Assembly: GCA_964516325.1 (NCBI GenBank)
Contig: CAZFAP010000203.1
Span: 1-7,926 of the forward strand
Reading direction: 5' to 3'
DNA length: 7,926 nucleotides
DNA from: CAZFAP01 sp964516325
Lineage (GTDB): Bacteria > Auribacterota > JABMQX01
Part shown: one piece after another, positions 1-6,240 of the stretch
Layout: the number at the start of each line of letters is the position of its first letter
How positions within the stretch are numbered: position 1 is the stretch's first letter
Position numbers and translations under genes: made by a program
Notes under the pieces: generated by a model
What the model saw: the letters and a program-made list of their open reading frames with translations, nothing else
Databases searched by the model: none
What the model was told of the DNA's origin: nothing

Positions 1-52
1 ACGACCACTGGAGCCACAGTCCAGTGCTCTAACCAACTGAGCTACACTCACC
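1..52 (-). tRNA. tRNA-His (anticodon GTG), 3' part cut off by the window edge
   Basis: Read on the minus strand, this gives an acceptor 5' strand GTGAGTG preceded by the extra G at position -1 that marks tRNA-His (base 52). It is followed by TA, a D-arm with the GCTC/GAGC stem, and an anticodon arm CTGGA-CTGTGGC-TCCAG. The anticodon GTG lies at 15-17. The variable loop begins at bases 1-7, and the T arm and 3' acceptor strand lie beyond the left edge. The T arm cannot be checked, but the D and anticodon stems pair perfectly, so the gene is very likely functional. It charges histidine and decodes CAC/CAU. Confidence 0.95.
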
Positions 53-156
53 GCCAAATCTGACTGGAGGAGCGATCTGCCAGAGGACAAACTCACCGAG
101 ACATCAACGCAACTGCCGGGGAAAAGTGCCTTCCGCCACACTAATGGTGTTGCCTT

Positions 157-185
157 TTTATATCACACAGCCGCAAGGAACGCAA
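157..185 (-). promoter_or_regulatory. Possible sigma-70 promoter upstream of tRNA-His
   Basis: On the minus strand, TTGCGT (180-185) and TATAAA (157-162) are separated by 17 bases. The -10 box matches consensus at 5 of 6 positions, the -35 at 3 of 6. Transcription would begin near 150 and run about 100 bases before the tRNA, which is long but compatible with a processed precursor. The -35 lies inside a repeat-like CCGCAAGGAACGCAAG stretch, so the match may be fortuitous. Confidence 0.3.
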
Positions 186-270
186 GCCGATTCCAAATTC
201 GCCAGTAATCCGTCACCTTCGGGCGGTGGGGGCGCCGCCCCGGATGACAGAAGTGGAGGTTTCGTTGTGG

Positions 271-289
271 CATGGGCATCCTGCCCATG
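271..289. repeat. Perfect 8-bp hairpin (CATGGGCA-TCC-TGCCCATG), likely dispersed palindromic repeat
   Basis: The arms CATGGGCA (271-278) and TGCCCATG (282-289) pair perfectly around a 3-base loop. The structure can be extended by GTGGAG (253-258) pairing with CTCCAC (293-298). A second hairpin, CCCCGCC-AAG-GGCGGGG, follows at 303-319. From memory, palindromes with the GGGCATCCTGCCC core recur between genes in planctomycete-like and other environmental genomes, where they produce spurious proteins containing GQDAHAT. That reading (GQDAHAT) is present here on the minus strand. Copy number in this genome cannot be seen from the window. Confidence 0.55.
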
Positions 290-634
290 ATTCTCCACGG
301 GTCCCCGCCAAGGGCGGGGCGGGATGCCACGACCTTGGCCCTTGACCTTGGAGGCAGGCTCGTCCTCGTGTGGCCGGGCACCGGCCCGAGAGTGAGGCAT
401 CACATTTGCCGTCGCCAGAGCGGGGACATGGGATCCATGCCCGGAGCGCGCCCTCGCTGGGACCCAGCAAGCCCCCGCTGCACGCGGCACGGGCAGCCCA
501 GGCCACGGTTTTCCCAGGGGCTGTAGTATCTCTGCGGTCTCTGTGTGCCCAGCCGGAGCAAAAAGACCCGCTTGGCGGCCCAATACAAGCGACTGGCACG
601 CCGCCGGGGACGCAGGCGGGCACGTTTGGCCGGG

Positions 635-2686
635 CTACAGCCCGATTCCCGACGGGGGAGGAGGCCTCCTTCCGACGTCCAGTTGCCCCGCAGCGGATTT
701 TAGATTTTCCAAGAGCGTGTCGTAGAGAGCTATGACCGCATCGAAGCGGCTCTCGACGACGTCCAGAGCATACAGTTTGTTCTCCCGCCGCCATAGCTCC
801 GAATACCGGACTTTCAGTCTCGCATGGGCGTCGCGGATGCCCTGGATTTTCGCGATTGCGTCGGCGACAAGGCTCTTTGCCTCAGCATCTTCCGTCCCGG
901 ATTCGCAAGCTCGCCGGTAGGCGTTCGAGGCATCGAGAGAATCGAGGGTGCGGGTCGCCGTGAGTTTCATTCGCTCCGCCCCGAAGATCAGATAGTCCAG
1001 AATATCCGCATTGATTCTGGCGTCCGACCGAGCGGCGTGCAATTCGTCGGTGGCAACCTGAATTATCTCCAACAACGCCTTTGCCTCCGAGCGAGAGCGC
1101 TCCGCATTGTCGAAAGCTTGCTTGAGGTTGACCGCCCAGAACTGGCGATCGGTCATCCCGCCGAAGCCGGGAAGCCTGTGGGTTTTGGAAAGGGCTTCAA
1201 TAGCCTTGCCCAGATGGTCTCCCGGCTCCCCAAGAAGGACGGCGCCGAACCGGCGGTTGAAACCGTCTATGGCGGTCTGGGAGGCGTTCCAGGCGCATTC
1301 GGCGCCCCAGAAGACGCCATGCCAGTTGTAGTTGAAGAAATTCTCGCCGTCGTCATCCCAGGTCGTGTTGAGGACGCCCAGCGCTCCGTGTTTGACGCCG
1401 TCGCGGATGAAGTTCTGGATGTTTTTCACAGCTACGCCAAAGTCCGGCAGCATCCACACCCAGCAGCTCACGCCGGGGCAAACGAAGAATTCATACCCCG
1501 AACGGGCGAAGGGGATAATCTGGTTGTCGAAGCTGTCGCGGGCATCGTATCCCCAGGTCAACATGAGGGTATCTTTCGGGATTTCAGTCAGATTCTGCGG
1601 ATGCTGAAGGATGATGTCGCCCCACATCATCATCCTCTTGCGATACTTGTCCTTAAGGAGGTCGTGAATCCGCCGCATGTGCCGAGCATAGACGCCCCCG
1701 ACGCCGATTTTTTCCGCAAGGGTTTTTGAGGGGCCAGTTCCTAAGCCCCAGGTCTCATCGCAGCAGACGTTGAAAAGCGGGGATTTCAGGAGCGGAATCT
1801 GCTCGGAATAGAGGTCGTCGAGCAATTGATAACTCTCCTCGGTGGTCGGGCAGAGAAGGCTCGGCGTCTCGCGCAGAGCAGCGTATTTCTCGTGCATCAG
1901 AATGTCCTCGAAATGGCCGAAGGACTGCTGGTTGCCGATGATCTCGACGTGATAGCGCTCCGCGTAGGCGACAAGCTCTTTAAGCTCCTCCGGCGTGAGC
2001 GAGCCGTCTTTCGGCCCGATCTCGGGATGTCTGGAGAAGGCAAATTGATGCTCCATGTAGTACGTGAAGAAGTTCTGCTTGACTTCTGCCCCAAGGCGGA
2101 TTTCCCGTTTCAGCGTTTCGAGAAGGGGACTCGGGCCTCTTGTTATGTCGTCCTGAAAGCCCCGATAGCGAAGGGAGGGCCAATCCTCGACGAGCAGGCA
2201 CGGTATGGCGCCGTCTCGCAGGTTGCCCCGGATGAGCTGCTTGAGAGTCTGCACGCCGTAGAAAAGCCCGCGCGAGCCGCGAGAGCGGATGGCAATCCCC
2301 GACGGAGAAACTCGCAGGGCGTACGCTTCGTCCCCGCCCTTTTCGGGGACTGCGAGAGCTTCGCCTGCGGGCGTCGGTCTTCCGCCGGGATGTAAATGAA
2401 GCATGCGGGCTCCGTTCTGGGGAAGCGGGACTTCGTCGGCGATTTCTGGATTTGCCTTTGTGCAGGCGCGAAGCTCGTGGCAAAGCTCCTGCGCTGCAAA
2501 CCTATCGGCGGGGTCCTTTCCGACGGTGACCGAAATTGAGCCTTGGAGCCGGAAGCTGCCCTCCTCCACACGAACGGATTTCGGAAAGGGAATGAGCCGC
2601 AAGTCGGAAGCCGTCGGCGCCTCGACGGCAAGGCTTCCCGCGATGAGGGCAAGCGAAACTGTCAACAGGGTTGTTTCCCAAACCAT
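635..2686 (-). CDS. Secreted GH20-type beta-N-acetylhexosaminidase-like glycoside hydrolase
   Basis: This 683-residue protein probably removes terminal N-acetylhexosamine residues from glycans or chitin-like oligosaccharides outside the cytoplasm. Residues 1-23 form a hydrophobic signal peptide with an AVEA-type cleavage region. Residues ~28-165 form the GH20b domain (IPFPKSV at 32-38, GLFYGVQTLKQL at 140-151). Residues ~170-475 form the TIM barrel, opening with LRYRGFQDD. The catalytic Asp-Glu pair is D310-E311, in NVCCDE where typical GH20 enzymes have HxGGDE. Later barrel motifs are MMWGD (353-357) and TTW (441-443). A helical C-terminal extension of ~200 residues follows. I chose the start at 2686 because it has AAGGAGG five bases upstream and begins the signal peptide; the open frame continues to 3118 but only through repeat DNA. 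The missing HxGG leaves the exact substrate uncertain. Confidence 0.9.
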   Translation of the reverse strand: MVWETTLLTVSLALIAGSLAVEAPTASDLRLIPFPKSVRVEEGSFRLQGSISVTVGKDPADRFAAQELCHELRACTKANPEIADEVPLPQNGARMLHLHPGGRPTPAGEALAVPEKGGDEAYALRVSPSGIAIRSRGSRGLFYGVQTLKQLIRGNLRDGAIPCLLVEDWPSLRYRGFQDDITRGPSPLLETLKREIRLGAEVKQNFFTYYMEHQFAFSRHPEIGPKDGSLTPEELKELVAYAERYHVEIIGNQQSFGHFEDILMHEKYAALRETPSLLCPTTEESYQLLDDLYSEQIPLLKSPLFNVCCDETWGLGTGPSKTLAEKIGVGGVYARHMRRIHDLLKDKYRKRMMMWGDIILQHPQNLTEIPKDTLMLTWGYDARDSFDNQIIPFARSGYEFFVCPGVSCWVWMLPDFGVAVKNIQNFIRDGVKHGALGVLNTTWDDDGENFFNYNWHGVFWGAECAWNASQTAIDGFNRRFGAVLLGEPGDHLGKAIEALSKTHRLPGFGGMTDRQFWAVNLKQAFDNAERSRSEAKALLEIIQVATDELHAARSDARINADILDYLIFGAERMKLTATRTLDSLDASNAYRRACESGTEDAEAKSLVADAIAKIQGIRDAHARLKVRYSELWRRENKLYALDVVESRFDAVIALYDTLLENLKSAAGQLDVGRRPPPPSGIGL

Positions 2687-2691
2687 GGCAA

Positions 2692-2698
2692 CCTCCTT
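2692..2698 (-). promoter_or_regulatory. Strong ribosome binding site that fixes the hexosaminidase start
   Basis: AAGGAGG (minus strand) lies 5 bases before the ATG at 2684-2686. It is a full match to the anti-Shine-Dalgarno sequence and settles the start against the 144-codon longer open frame. Confidence 0.85.
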
Positions 2699-2732
2699 CC
2701 GTACAGGCCGACGAACCACCGGATTCTGCTCC

Positions 2733-2761
2733 AAAATATCACGAACGCCGCGACGATACAA
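2733..2761 (-). promoter_or_regulatory. Possible sigma-70 promoter of the hexosaminidase gene
   Basis: TTGTAT (2756-2761) and TATTTT (2733-2738) are separated by 17 bases on the minus strand, about 50 bases before the start codon. This would leave a 5' leader of about 40 bases. Both boxes are imperfect (3/6 and 4/6), so support rests mainly on position and spacing. Confidence 0.35.
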
Positions 2762-2800
2762 CGACATCCCCGGGTAATGCCTCGGTCTTCGGAGGGGCTG

Positions 2801-2832
2801 ACCGCAGAGATCGCAGAGCACGCAGAGAGCGG
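2801..2832. repeat. Short tandem array of CGCAGAG units
   Basis: Three near-identical units, CGCAGAG, start at 2803, 2812 and 2821 with a 9-base period, preceded by acc and followed by agcgg. The same family appears as CGCAAAG units at 3412, 3420 and 3429, and in degraded or inverted form at 166-190, 530-547 and 2972-2987. Arrays of this type occur, from memory, between genes in many environmental bacterial genomes. Their function is unknown to me. Confidence 0.6.
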
Positions 2833-3225
2833 AATGTAACAAAAAACGAGATGAGGCGAAAATCTGGGCCTTTCCGGGCCTTTTTTCGCCTGAGAAACTG
2901 GGCATAACAAGTTGCGGTATAAGGAGATAGGGCGATAGCGCCTTGTGTGGAAAAGGCCCAGGTGAGGAGAAACCACAAAGAGCGCAGCCTGCCCGTGCTC
3001 GCGTGCTGACTGCTTGTGGGGGATTGTGACATTGTCCGCGAGTTGGCGACTGTGGCTGGCTTCGGCCAGGGAGGGCCCGGAGAACATGCTTTGAGAGCAC
3101 GGTGATGTGGTTTCGCATGATTTGTTTGGGAAGGAGTGATCATACATGTGTCGCGAGTGCCTGTAAGAGAAACCGTACGGTTGCCGCAGTTGAAGCCAGA
3201 AAAGGCTTGACCAAGTGTTGGCAGG

Positions 3226-3254
3226 ATTATAGGGTATTATCTGCCATTTGTCAA
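3226..3254 (-). promoter_or_regulatory. Perfect consensus sigma-70 promoter without an obvious gene
   Basis: On the minus strand the sequence is TTGACA (3249-3254), a 17-base spacer, then TATAAT (3226-3231): both hexamers match consensus exactly. Transcription would start near 3219 and head toward the hexosaminidase, whose start codon is ~530 bases away. Directly downstream are a short imperfect hairpin (AAGCC TTTTCT GGCTT, near 3190-3207) and a 12-base palindrome (3171-3182), but no good coding frame. It may drive a small RNA, give a long hexosaminidase leader, or be left over from a deleted gene. Confidence 0.7.
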
Positions 3255-3410
3255 CCGAAAGACGACTCAGGCAGTAACACCGTAGAACCCGCTGGGCCAG
3301 CCCGAGGGAGAGGTTGGGCGCGATCGGCGGGTATAGCGCGTGATTGGCGTTGCGGAACACTGCCCTGAAAATGGGCGCTACGGGGCCAGGGTGAGGACAG
3401 GGAAGATCTC

Positions 3411-3438
3411 TCGCAAAGCCGCAAAGGACGCAAAGAAG
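3411..3438. repeat. Short tandem array of CGCAAAG units
   Basis: CGCAAAG occurs at 3412-3418, 3420-3426 and 3429-3435, spaced by 8 and 9 bases. It is a sister array to the CGCAGAG units at 2801-2832, in the same orientation. Confidence 0.6.
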
Positions 3439-3573
3439 GGGAGCTCGTGAATTCTTGGGGTCTTCGCGTGTTGGCGAGAAAAAACGGGCCGGGTAGAGCC
3501 ATTTTCGTGGTCTCCGGGTGAACTCAAGTTCATGAAGGACTGTCGTGCTGAAGCTCCGCCTCAGGTTTCGAAA

Positions 3574-3592
3574 GCGGCAGCATGGCTGCCGC
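3574..3592. repeat. Perfect 8-bp hairpin, likely dispersed palindromic repeat
   Basis: GCGGCAGC (3574-3581) and GCTGCCGC (3585-3592) pair perfectly around a 3-base ATG loop, followed by ACTCCAAAA. From memory, a GCGGC(A/N)GC hairpin followed by ACTCCAAA is a recurrent intergenic element in verrucomicrobial and planctomycete-like genomes. It abuts the terminator-like hairpin at 3602-3616, so the two may form one composite element. Confidence 0.55.
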
Positions 3593-3597
3593 ACTCC

Positions 3598-3616
3598 AAA
3601 ACAGCCCGTCGGGCTG
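3598..3616 (-). terminator. Probable intrinsic terminator after the nuclease cassette
   Basis: CAGCCC and GGGCTG pair as a 6-bp stem around a 3-base loop (3602-3616). On the minus strand the stem is followed directly by TTTT (3598-3601). It lies ~17 bases after the stop codon at 3634, where the cassette transcript should end. The stem is short and the T-run has only four bases, and it sits next to a repeat hairpin, so its efficiency is uncertain. Confidence 0.45.
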
Positions 3617-3633
3617 AAGAAACCAGTGGGAGG

Positions 3634-3789
3634 TCATGACCCCGGCCAGGGGTAGGTGTTGGATTTCACGGTGCGGTAGTTCTCGTCGAGGGCGGGCTGG
3701 AGGAGAACGATGGCGGCGAGGCGGCGAGCCATTTCGGTGACGTACTCGACTTCCTCTGCCTTCATGGAGCAGCCGAAAGGCCATGTCAT
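3634..3789 (-). CDS. Small 51-residue ORF coupled to the PD-(D/E)XK gene; possible methyltransferase-tail remnant
   Basis: The ATG at 3787-3789 overlaps the TGA (3786-3788) of the upstream nuclease-like gene as ATGA, a classic arrangement for translational coupling. The 51-residue product begins MTWPFGCSMKAEE, continues as a predicted amphipathic helix (EYVTEMARRLAAIVLLQPAL) and ends in YPWPGS. From memory, this helix plus a YPWP end resembles the C-terminal tail of large DNA methyltransferases of the Eco57I/type ISP kind, but I cannot name a family. Codon use looks protein-like, unlike the neighbouring off-frame ORFs. It is either a genuine small third gene, possibly a partner of the nuclease, or the last piece of a methyltransferase whose body was deleted. 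An internal start at M9 is possible. Confidence 0.5.
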   Translation of the reverse strand: MTWPFGCSMKAEEVEYVTEMARRLAAIVLLQPALDENYRTVKSNTYPWPGS

Positions 3790-4877
3790 GGCCGGTTAGC
3801 GGCTCCCGCGTTGTTCTGCTGATCATCGAAAAGGTCAGGTTGCGGCTCGGTTCTCAAATCGAGCGTCTCGGAGGAGAAACGGGTCAGGGCATCGATGACC
3901 CTCTCGTGCTGTTGTGGGTCTCGCAAGCTGATTTTCCAGCCCACGTGAGGCTGGAAAACCATAGTATCCGGGACCTCGGCATTCACGGCTTGCAAGAGAA
4001 CGCCCATGAACTGCCTGCAAAGCCCCCTCATGTGCCGCGCTGAATCGCGGTTCTGCCAGTGGCCATACATTCCAAACATTGCATCGTTGAGGATGTTCTG
4101 ACATTCCAAGGCCAATTCAGCAGGGGGATTCGCACGCCCAATGGCTGCTATGATGGTGCTCTGCATTCGGTCAAACAGCACGCGCTTGCAAAATACCTTT
4201 TCCTGCTCCGACTGAGGCCGCACAACGTCAGGATCGTAAGGGATGAAGTAAAGCGGCCTGGGATCAGTATCGGGTTCTCGTTTCATAAAAGGATTGGTGC
4301 CCGCTGGCAGCGCAAAAAATGCGCTTGCGCTGTCGTTGATCACGATGCTGACATCGGTGTCGCTGAGTACAAGACCCACAACAGAAAACCGCCCAGCGCG
4401 TAGCTTCTTCTCAGCCAGTTCGTCGCGAAGGCTCAGAAGCGTCTGGATGAGTGGCTGACGCTCGTTCTCCGGTATCACGAAGGCAAGGAGCGAATCGGCC
4501 ACCTGCCCGGAGGCCAAACCAAGCACTTCTGCTGCACGCGGTCGAGCGACGACAAACAAGGTTCGGGCTTGGGCTGCAGATGAACGCACCGCAGAAGAGC
4601 TGGCCTTACATTCTGCAAAGGCGAACTTGCGGTCACCCTCGCGGGTCAGCACTACATCAGGCCTGACTGCGTCCTGCATACTTATGCCTGCTTCCTGGGC
4701 TGACAACCGCACGTCAGGCGGAGGGCCGAGTAATGGAGCGATGGCGTAGACCGTAAACCCTTGATTGTACAGGAGGGGAGTAACCTCGCTCTTGGCTGGC
4801 AATGGCTGGGCCAGCCACAGAAGTGCGTTCAATTGGAAGAGAGGGTCTTTTACCAACTCATTCGATGTTGAGGTCAT
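3786..4877 (-). CDS. PD-(D/E)XK nuclease-like protein of unknown family
   Basis: This 363-residue soluble protein carries a PD-(D/E)XK signature near its N-terminus: RPDVVL with D74, then FAFAECK with E89 and K91, followed by Q103 in a predicted helix. In this fold D, E and K bind metal and cleave DNA. The rest (residues ~125-363) matches nothing I recognise. The stretch from about 250 is helical and contains a Cys/His-bearing segment (MYGHWQNRDSARHMRGLC) that does not form a clear zinc site. I start it at 4877 rather than 4931 because AGGGGG lies six bases upstream of that ATG. It overlaps the end of the 423-residue gene by 20 bases and couples through ATGA to the 51-codon ORF. Next to restriction-modification remnants, a defence nuclease is plausible. 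Its substrate and the role of its partner are unknown. The nuclease call rests on the motif only. Confidence 0.75.
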   Translation of the reverse strand: MTSTSNELVKDPLFQLNALLWLAQPLPAKSEVTPLLYNQGFTVYAIAPLLGPPPDVRLSAQEAGISMQDAVRPDVVLTREGDRKFAFAECKASSSAVRSSAAQARTLFVVARPRAAEVLGLASGQVADSLLAFVIPENERQPLIQTLLSLRDELAEKKLRAGRFSVVGLVLSDTDVSIVINDSASAFFALPAGTNPFMKREPDTDPRPLYFIPYDPDVVRPQSEQEKVFCKRVLFDRMQSTIIAAIGRANPPAELALECQNILNDAMFGMYGHWQNRDSARHMRGLCRQFMGVLLQAVNAEVPDTMVFQPHVGWKISLRDPQQHERVIDALTRFSSETLDLRTEPQPDLFDDQQNNAGAANRP

Positions 4878-6129
4878 AGGGAACCCCCTGGGCAGATTCC
4901 TCGACCATCTGTTTGTAGGGTTTATCCCCAATGAAGGCTTCCGCTCCGGGGTCGAGGTATCGCTGAATGTTGGTCACCAGACGGTGCACCGTATTGCCGC
5001 AAGTGCCGTTGGGAATAATCGCTGTGCACCCTTTTGCTGTGAGCTCGAGGAAAAGGGGCTGCCAGAGGTGACGATCAACGCCGTAAACATGAACCTTCGT
5101 AGGCCCAAGCCGGATCGGATGGCCCCAAAGCCGGAACTTGTTTCTTTTGCGTCCAAAGGTGGCAGATATCCAGTAGTCGAAGACGGGAAGAGGTAGAGGG
5201 TCCCGGAACCGAACGAGAACCGGGGCCCCAACGATCTTACGAAACTGGCCCGGAGCGCCGACGGATTCCCGTATGGAGTACCACGCTTGCTCCTCCGTTG
5301 ATTTGAGGAGTTGTTCGTAAATGCGGACGACGAAGAGCAAGTGACTCCTGTGGTCTCGGAAACTTTCACTTCTGTTCGTCACACGTCCGTTGTCGTAGAA
5401 ATCGTGGCCCCCGCGTCCTACAGGGGATGGGAACCGCAACTGGCTGATGGCATGCAAGGGGGAGTAAATTTGCTGTAGCTTGTCCAGTTTTTCATGGATC
5501 ACACCGATGCGGTCCACCAGACGGAAAGTGGTGTCGCGTCGCTCGACAATTTCTTCGCGATCCTCTTCTTCTGAATGCTGCGGTCCATCCTCTTCTTCTT
5601 CGTCTTCTTTCTGCGGTGGCCCCCCTGTAGAGCCGTCAATGTCGAAGATGCTTTGATGAGTGAATGTCAACCGCGTGAAGCGATGCGGACGGCTCAGCCG
5701 CACCACGAGTTCCCACAACACGTTGAAGGTCGTGCCGCTCAACCAGACGTGATCAATTTCAGGACTCCGTAGCACGAGACGGTCAACCCAATTCTTGATT
5801 TCGTCCGATTCCATAGTACTGTAGAGGGCGATGATTCGAGGGCGGAGGCGTTCCAGGAACCCGATCTCCGCCCCCACGTTGTCCGACACCAGGAATAACG
5901 ACTCCTCCAAGGGTTGCAGACCCACCCCGCGTCTGGCGAAGATCGCCTGGAGTCCCTCAGGGGTGCGTGCTTCGTCCCCGTCGAGAAGTTCCAGCAGATG
6001 GGTCTTAACCAGAGGCCGCTTGAGTTTCCGTTCGTCCAGTTCTTCCATCCGCTCAATGGCGTAGCCATCGAAAAAGCGAATCATCTCATGACGGGTTCGT
6101 ATGCGCCCGAGGGACGTATCTGTAACCAT
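4858..6129 (-). CDS. Uncharacterised 423-residue protein with acidic linker, partner of the nuclease-like gene
   Basis: I do not recognise this family. The protein is soluble, with no signal peptide or membrane segment. The N-terminal part (1-165) looks alpha/beta, with strand-like stretches around 96-103 (PRIIALYS) and 126-131. Residues 174-197 are a strongly acidic, low-complexity linker (KEDEEEED, EEEDREE). The C-terminal part (200-423) contains many aromatic and basic residues (for example RKRNKFRLWG at 327-336). I see no Walker A box, methyltransferase motif or helicase motif. I choose the ATG at 6127-6129 because GGAG lies eight bases upstream; the open frame reaches a GTG at 6186 that lacks good spacing. 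Its end overlaps the nuclease-like gene by 20 bases, so the two are surely one operon. A DNA-binding or specificity role for the nuclease is an inference from context. Confidence 0.75.
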   Translation of the reverse strand: MVTDTSLGRIRTRHEMIRFFDGYAIERMEELDERKLKRPLVKTHLLELLDGDEARTPEGLQAIFARRGVGLQPLEESLFLVSDNVGAEIGFLERLRPRIIALYSTMESDEIKNWVDRLVLRSPEIDHVWLSGTTFNVLWELVVRLSRPHRFTRLTFTHQSIFDIDGSTGGPPQKEDEEEEDGPQHSEEEDREEIVERRDTTFRLVDRIGVIHEKLDKLQQIYSPLHAISQLRFPSPVGRGGHDFYDNGRVTNRSESFRDHRSHLLFVVRIYEQLLKSTEEQAWYSIRESVGAPGQFRKIVGAPVLVRFRDPLPLPVFDYWISATFGRKRNKFRLWGHPIRLGPTKVHVYGVDRHLWQPLFLELTAKGCTAIIPNGTCGNTVHRLVTNIQRYLDPGAEAFIGDKPYKQMVEESAQGVPYDLNIE

Positions 6130-6210
6130 AGTTCGAGCTCCACGGTCTGCTTGAGGGCCGCTTCCGAGGGCCTCCAGGACCTTCACGGAAGTGCTGTAAA
6201 CCCCTGAAAC

Positions 6211-6240
6211 ATTTTATCCCCTGAGGGCTTTCGTCCGCAA
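6211..6240 (-). promoter_or_regulatory. Possible promoter of the unknown cassette
   Basis: TTGCGG (6235-6240) and TAAAAT (6211-6216) are separated by 18 bases on the minus strand, about 80 bases before the ATG at 6129. The -10 box matches 5 of 6, the -35 only 3 of 6. If real, the cassette has its own promoter and does not depend on the broken operon upstream. Confidence 0.3.

Larger units (their letters stand above)
53..634. other. Gene-free interval of ~580 bases rich in palindromes and short repeats
   Basis: I see no credible gene here. The open frames in this stretch overlap each other on both strands, are rich in Pro, Arg, Gly and Ala, and resemble no family, as expected of a GC-rich non-coding sequence. 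It holds a possible tRNA promoter (157-185), short cgcaa/cgcag-type repeat units (166-190 and, inverted, 530-547), two perfect hairpins (271-289 and 303-319) and a small GGGCTACAGCCC palindrome near 620-640. That palindrome runs into the 3' end of the hexosaminidase gene. Its last residues (after about GQLDVGRR) are read through this repeat-like DNA, so the native C-terminus may once have been different. Confidence 0.6.
2687..3633. other. Gene-free interval of ~950 bases with repeats and an orphan consensus promoter
   Basis: I find no credible gene between the hexosaminidase start and the end of the small ORF at 3634. The open frames on the minus strand here (to 3118, 3143 and 3594) are rich in Cys, Pro, Ser and Arg and read repeat DNA as strings such as LCVLCG, a usual sign of spurious translation. 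The interval contains the hexosaminidase promoter candidate, a cgcagag array (2801-2832), a weak accacaaagagcgcag unit (2972-2987), a 12-base palindrome AACCGTACGGTT (3171-3182), a perfect sigma-70 promoter (3226-3254), a cgcaaag array (3411-3438), and a double hairpin (3574-3616). Confidence 0.65.

Noticed and set aside
1..52. tRNA-His as integration site for the accessory region
   Set aside because: Integration at tRNA genes normally uses the 3' end, which lies beyond the left edge. No repeated tRNA 3' fragment or integrase is visible in the window.
824..2395. Long plus-strand open frames opposite the hexosaminidase (301 and 189 codons)
   Set aside because: They lie wholly antisense to a clear glycoside hydrolase with conserved motifs and show no recognisable family; they are shadows produced by GC-rich codons.
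2866..2890. GGCC...GGCC followed by six Ts, possible plus-strand terminator
   Set aside because: The stem is only 4 bp of a self-palindromic tetramer and no plus-strand gene precedes it.
3132..3164. AAGGAG followed by a six-codon plus-strand ORF (MCRECL), possible leader peptide
   Set aside because: The spacing is acceptable, but no plus-strand gene, attenuator or run of regulatory codons follows, so chance is the simpler explanation.
2687..3594. Long minus-strand open frames upstream of the hexosaminidase (extensions to 3118, 3143 and 3594)
   Set aside because: They translate repeat arrays and palindromes (LCVLCG-type strings), have Cys/Pro/Arg-rich composition and no ribosome binding site. 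The strong site and signal peptide at 2686 fix the true start.
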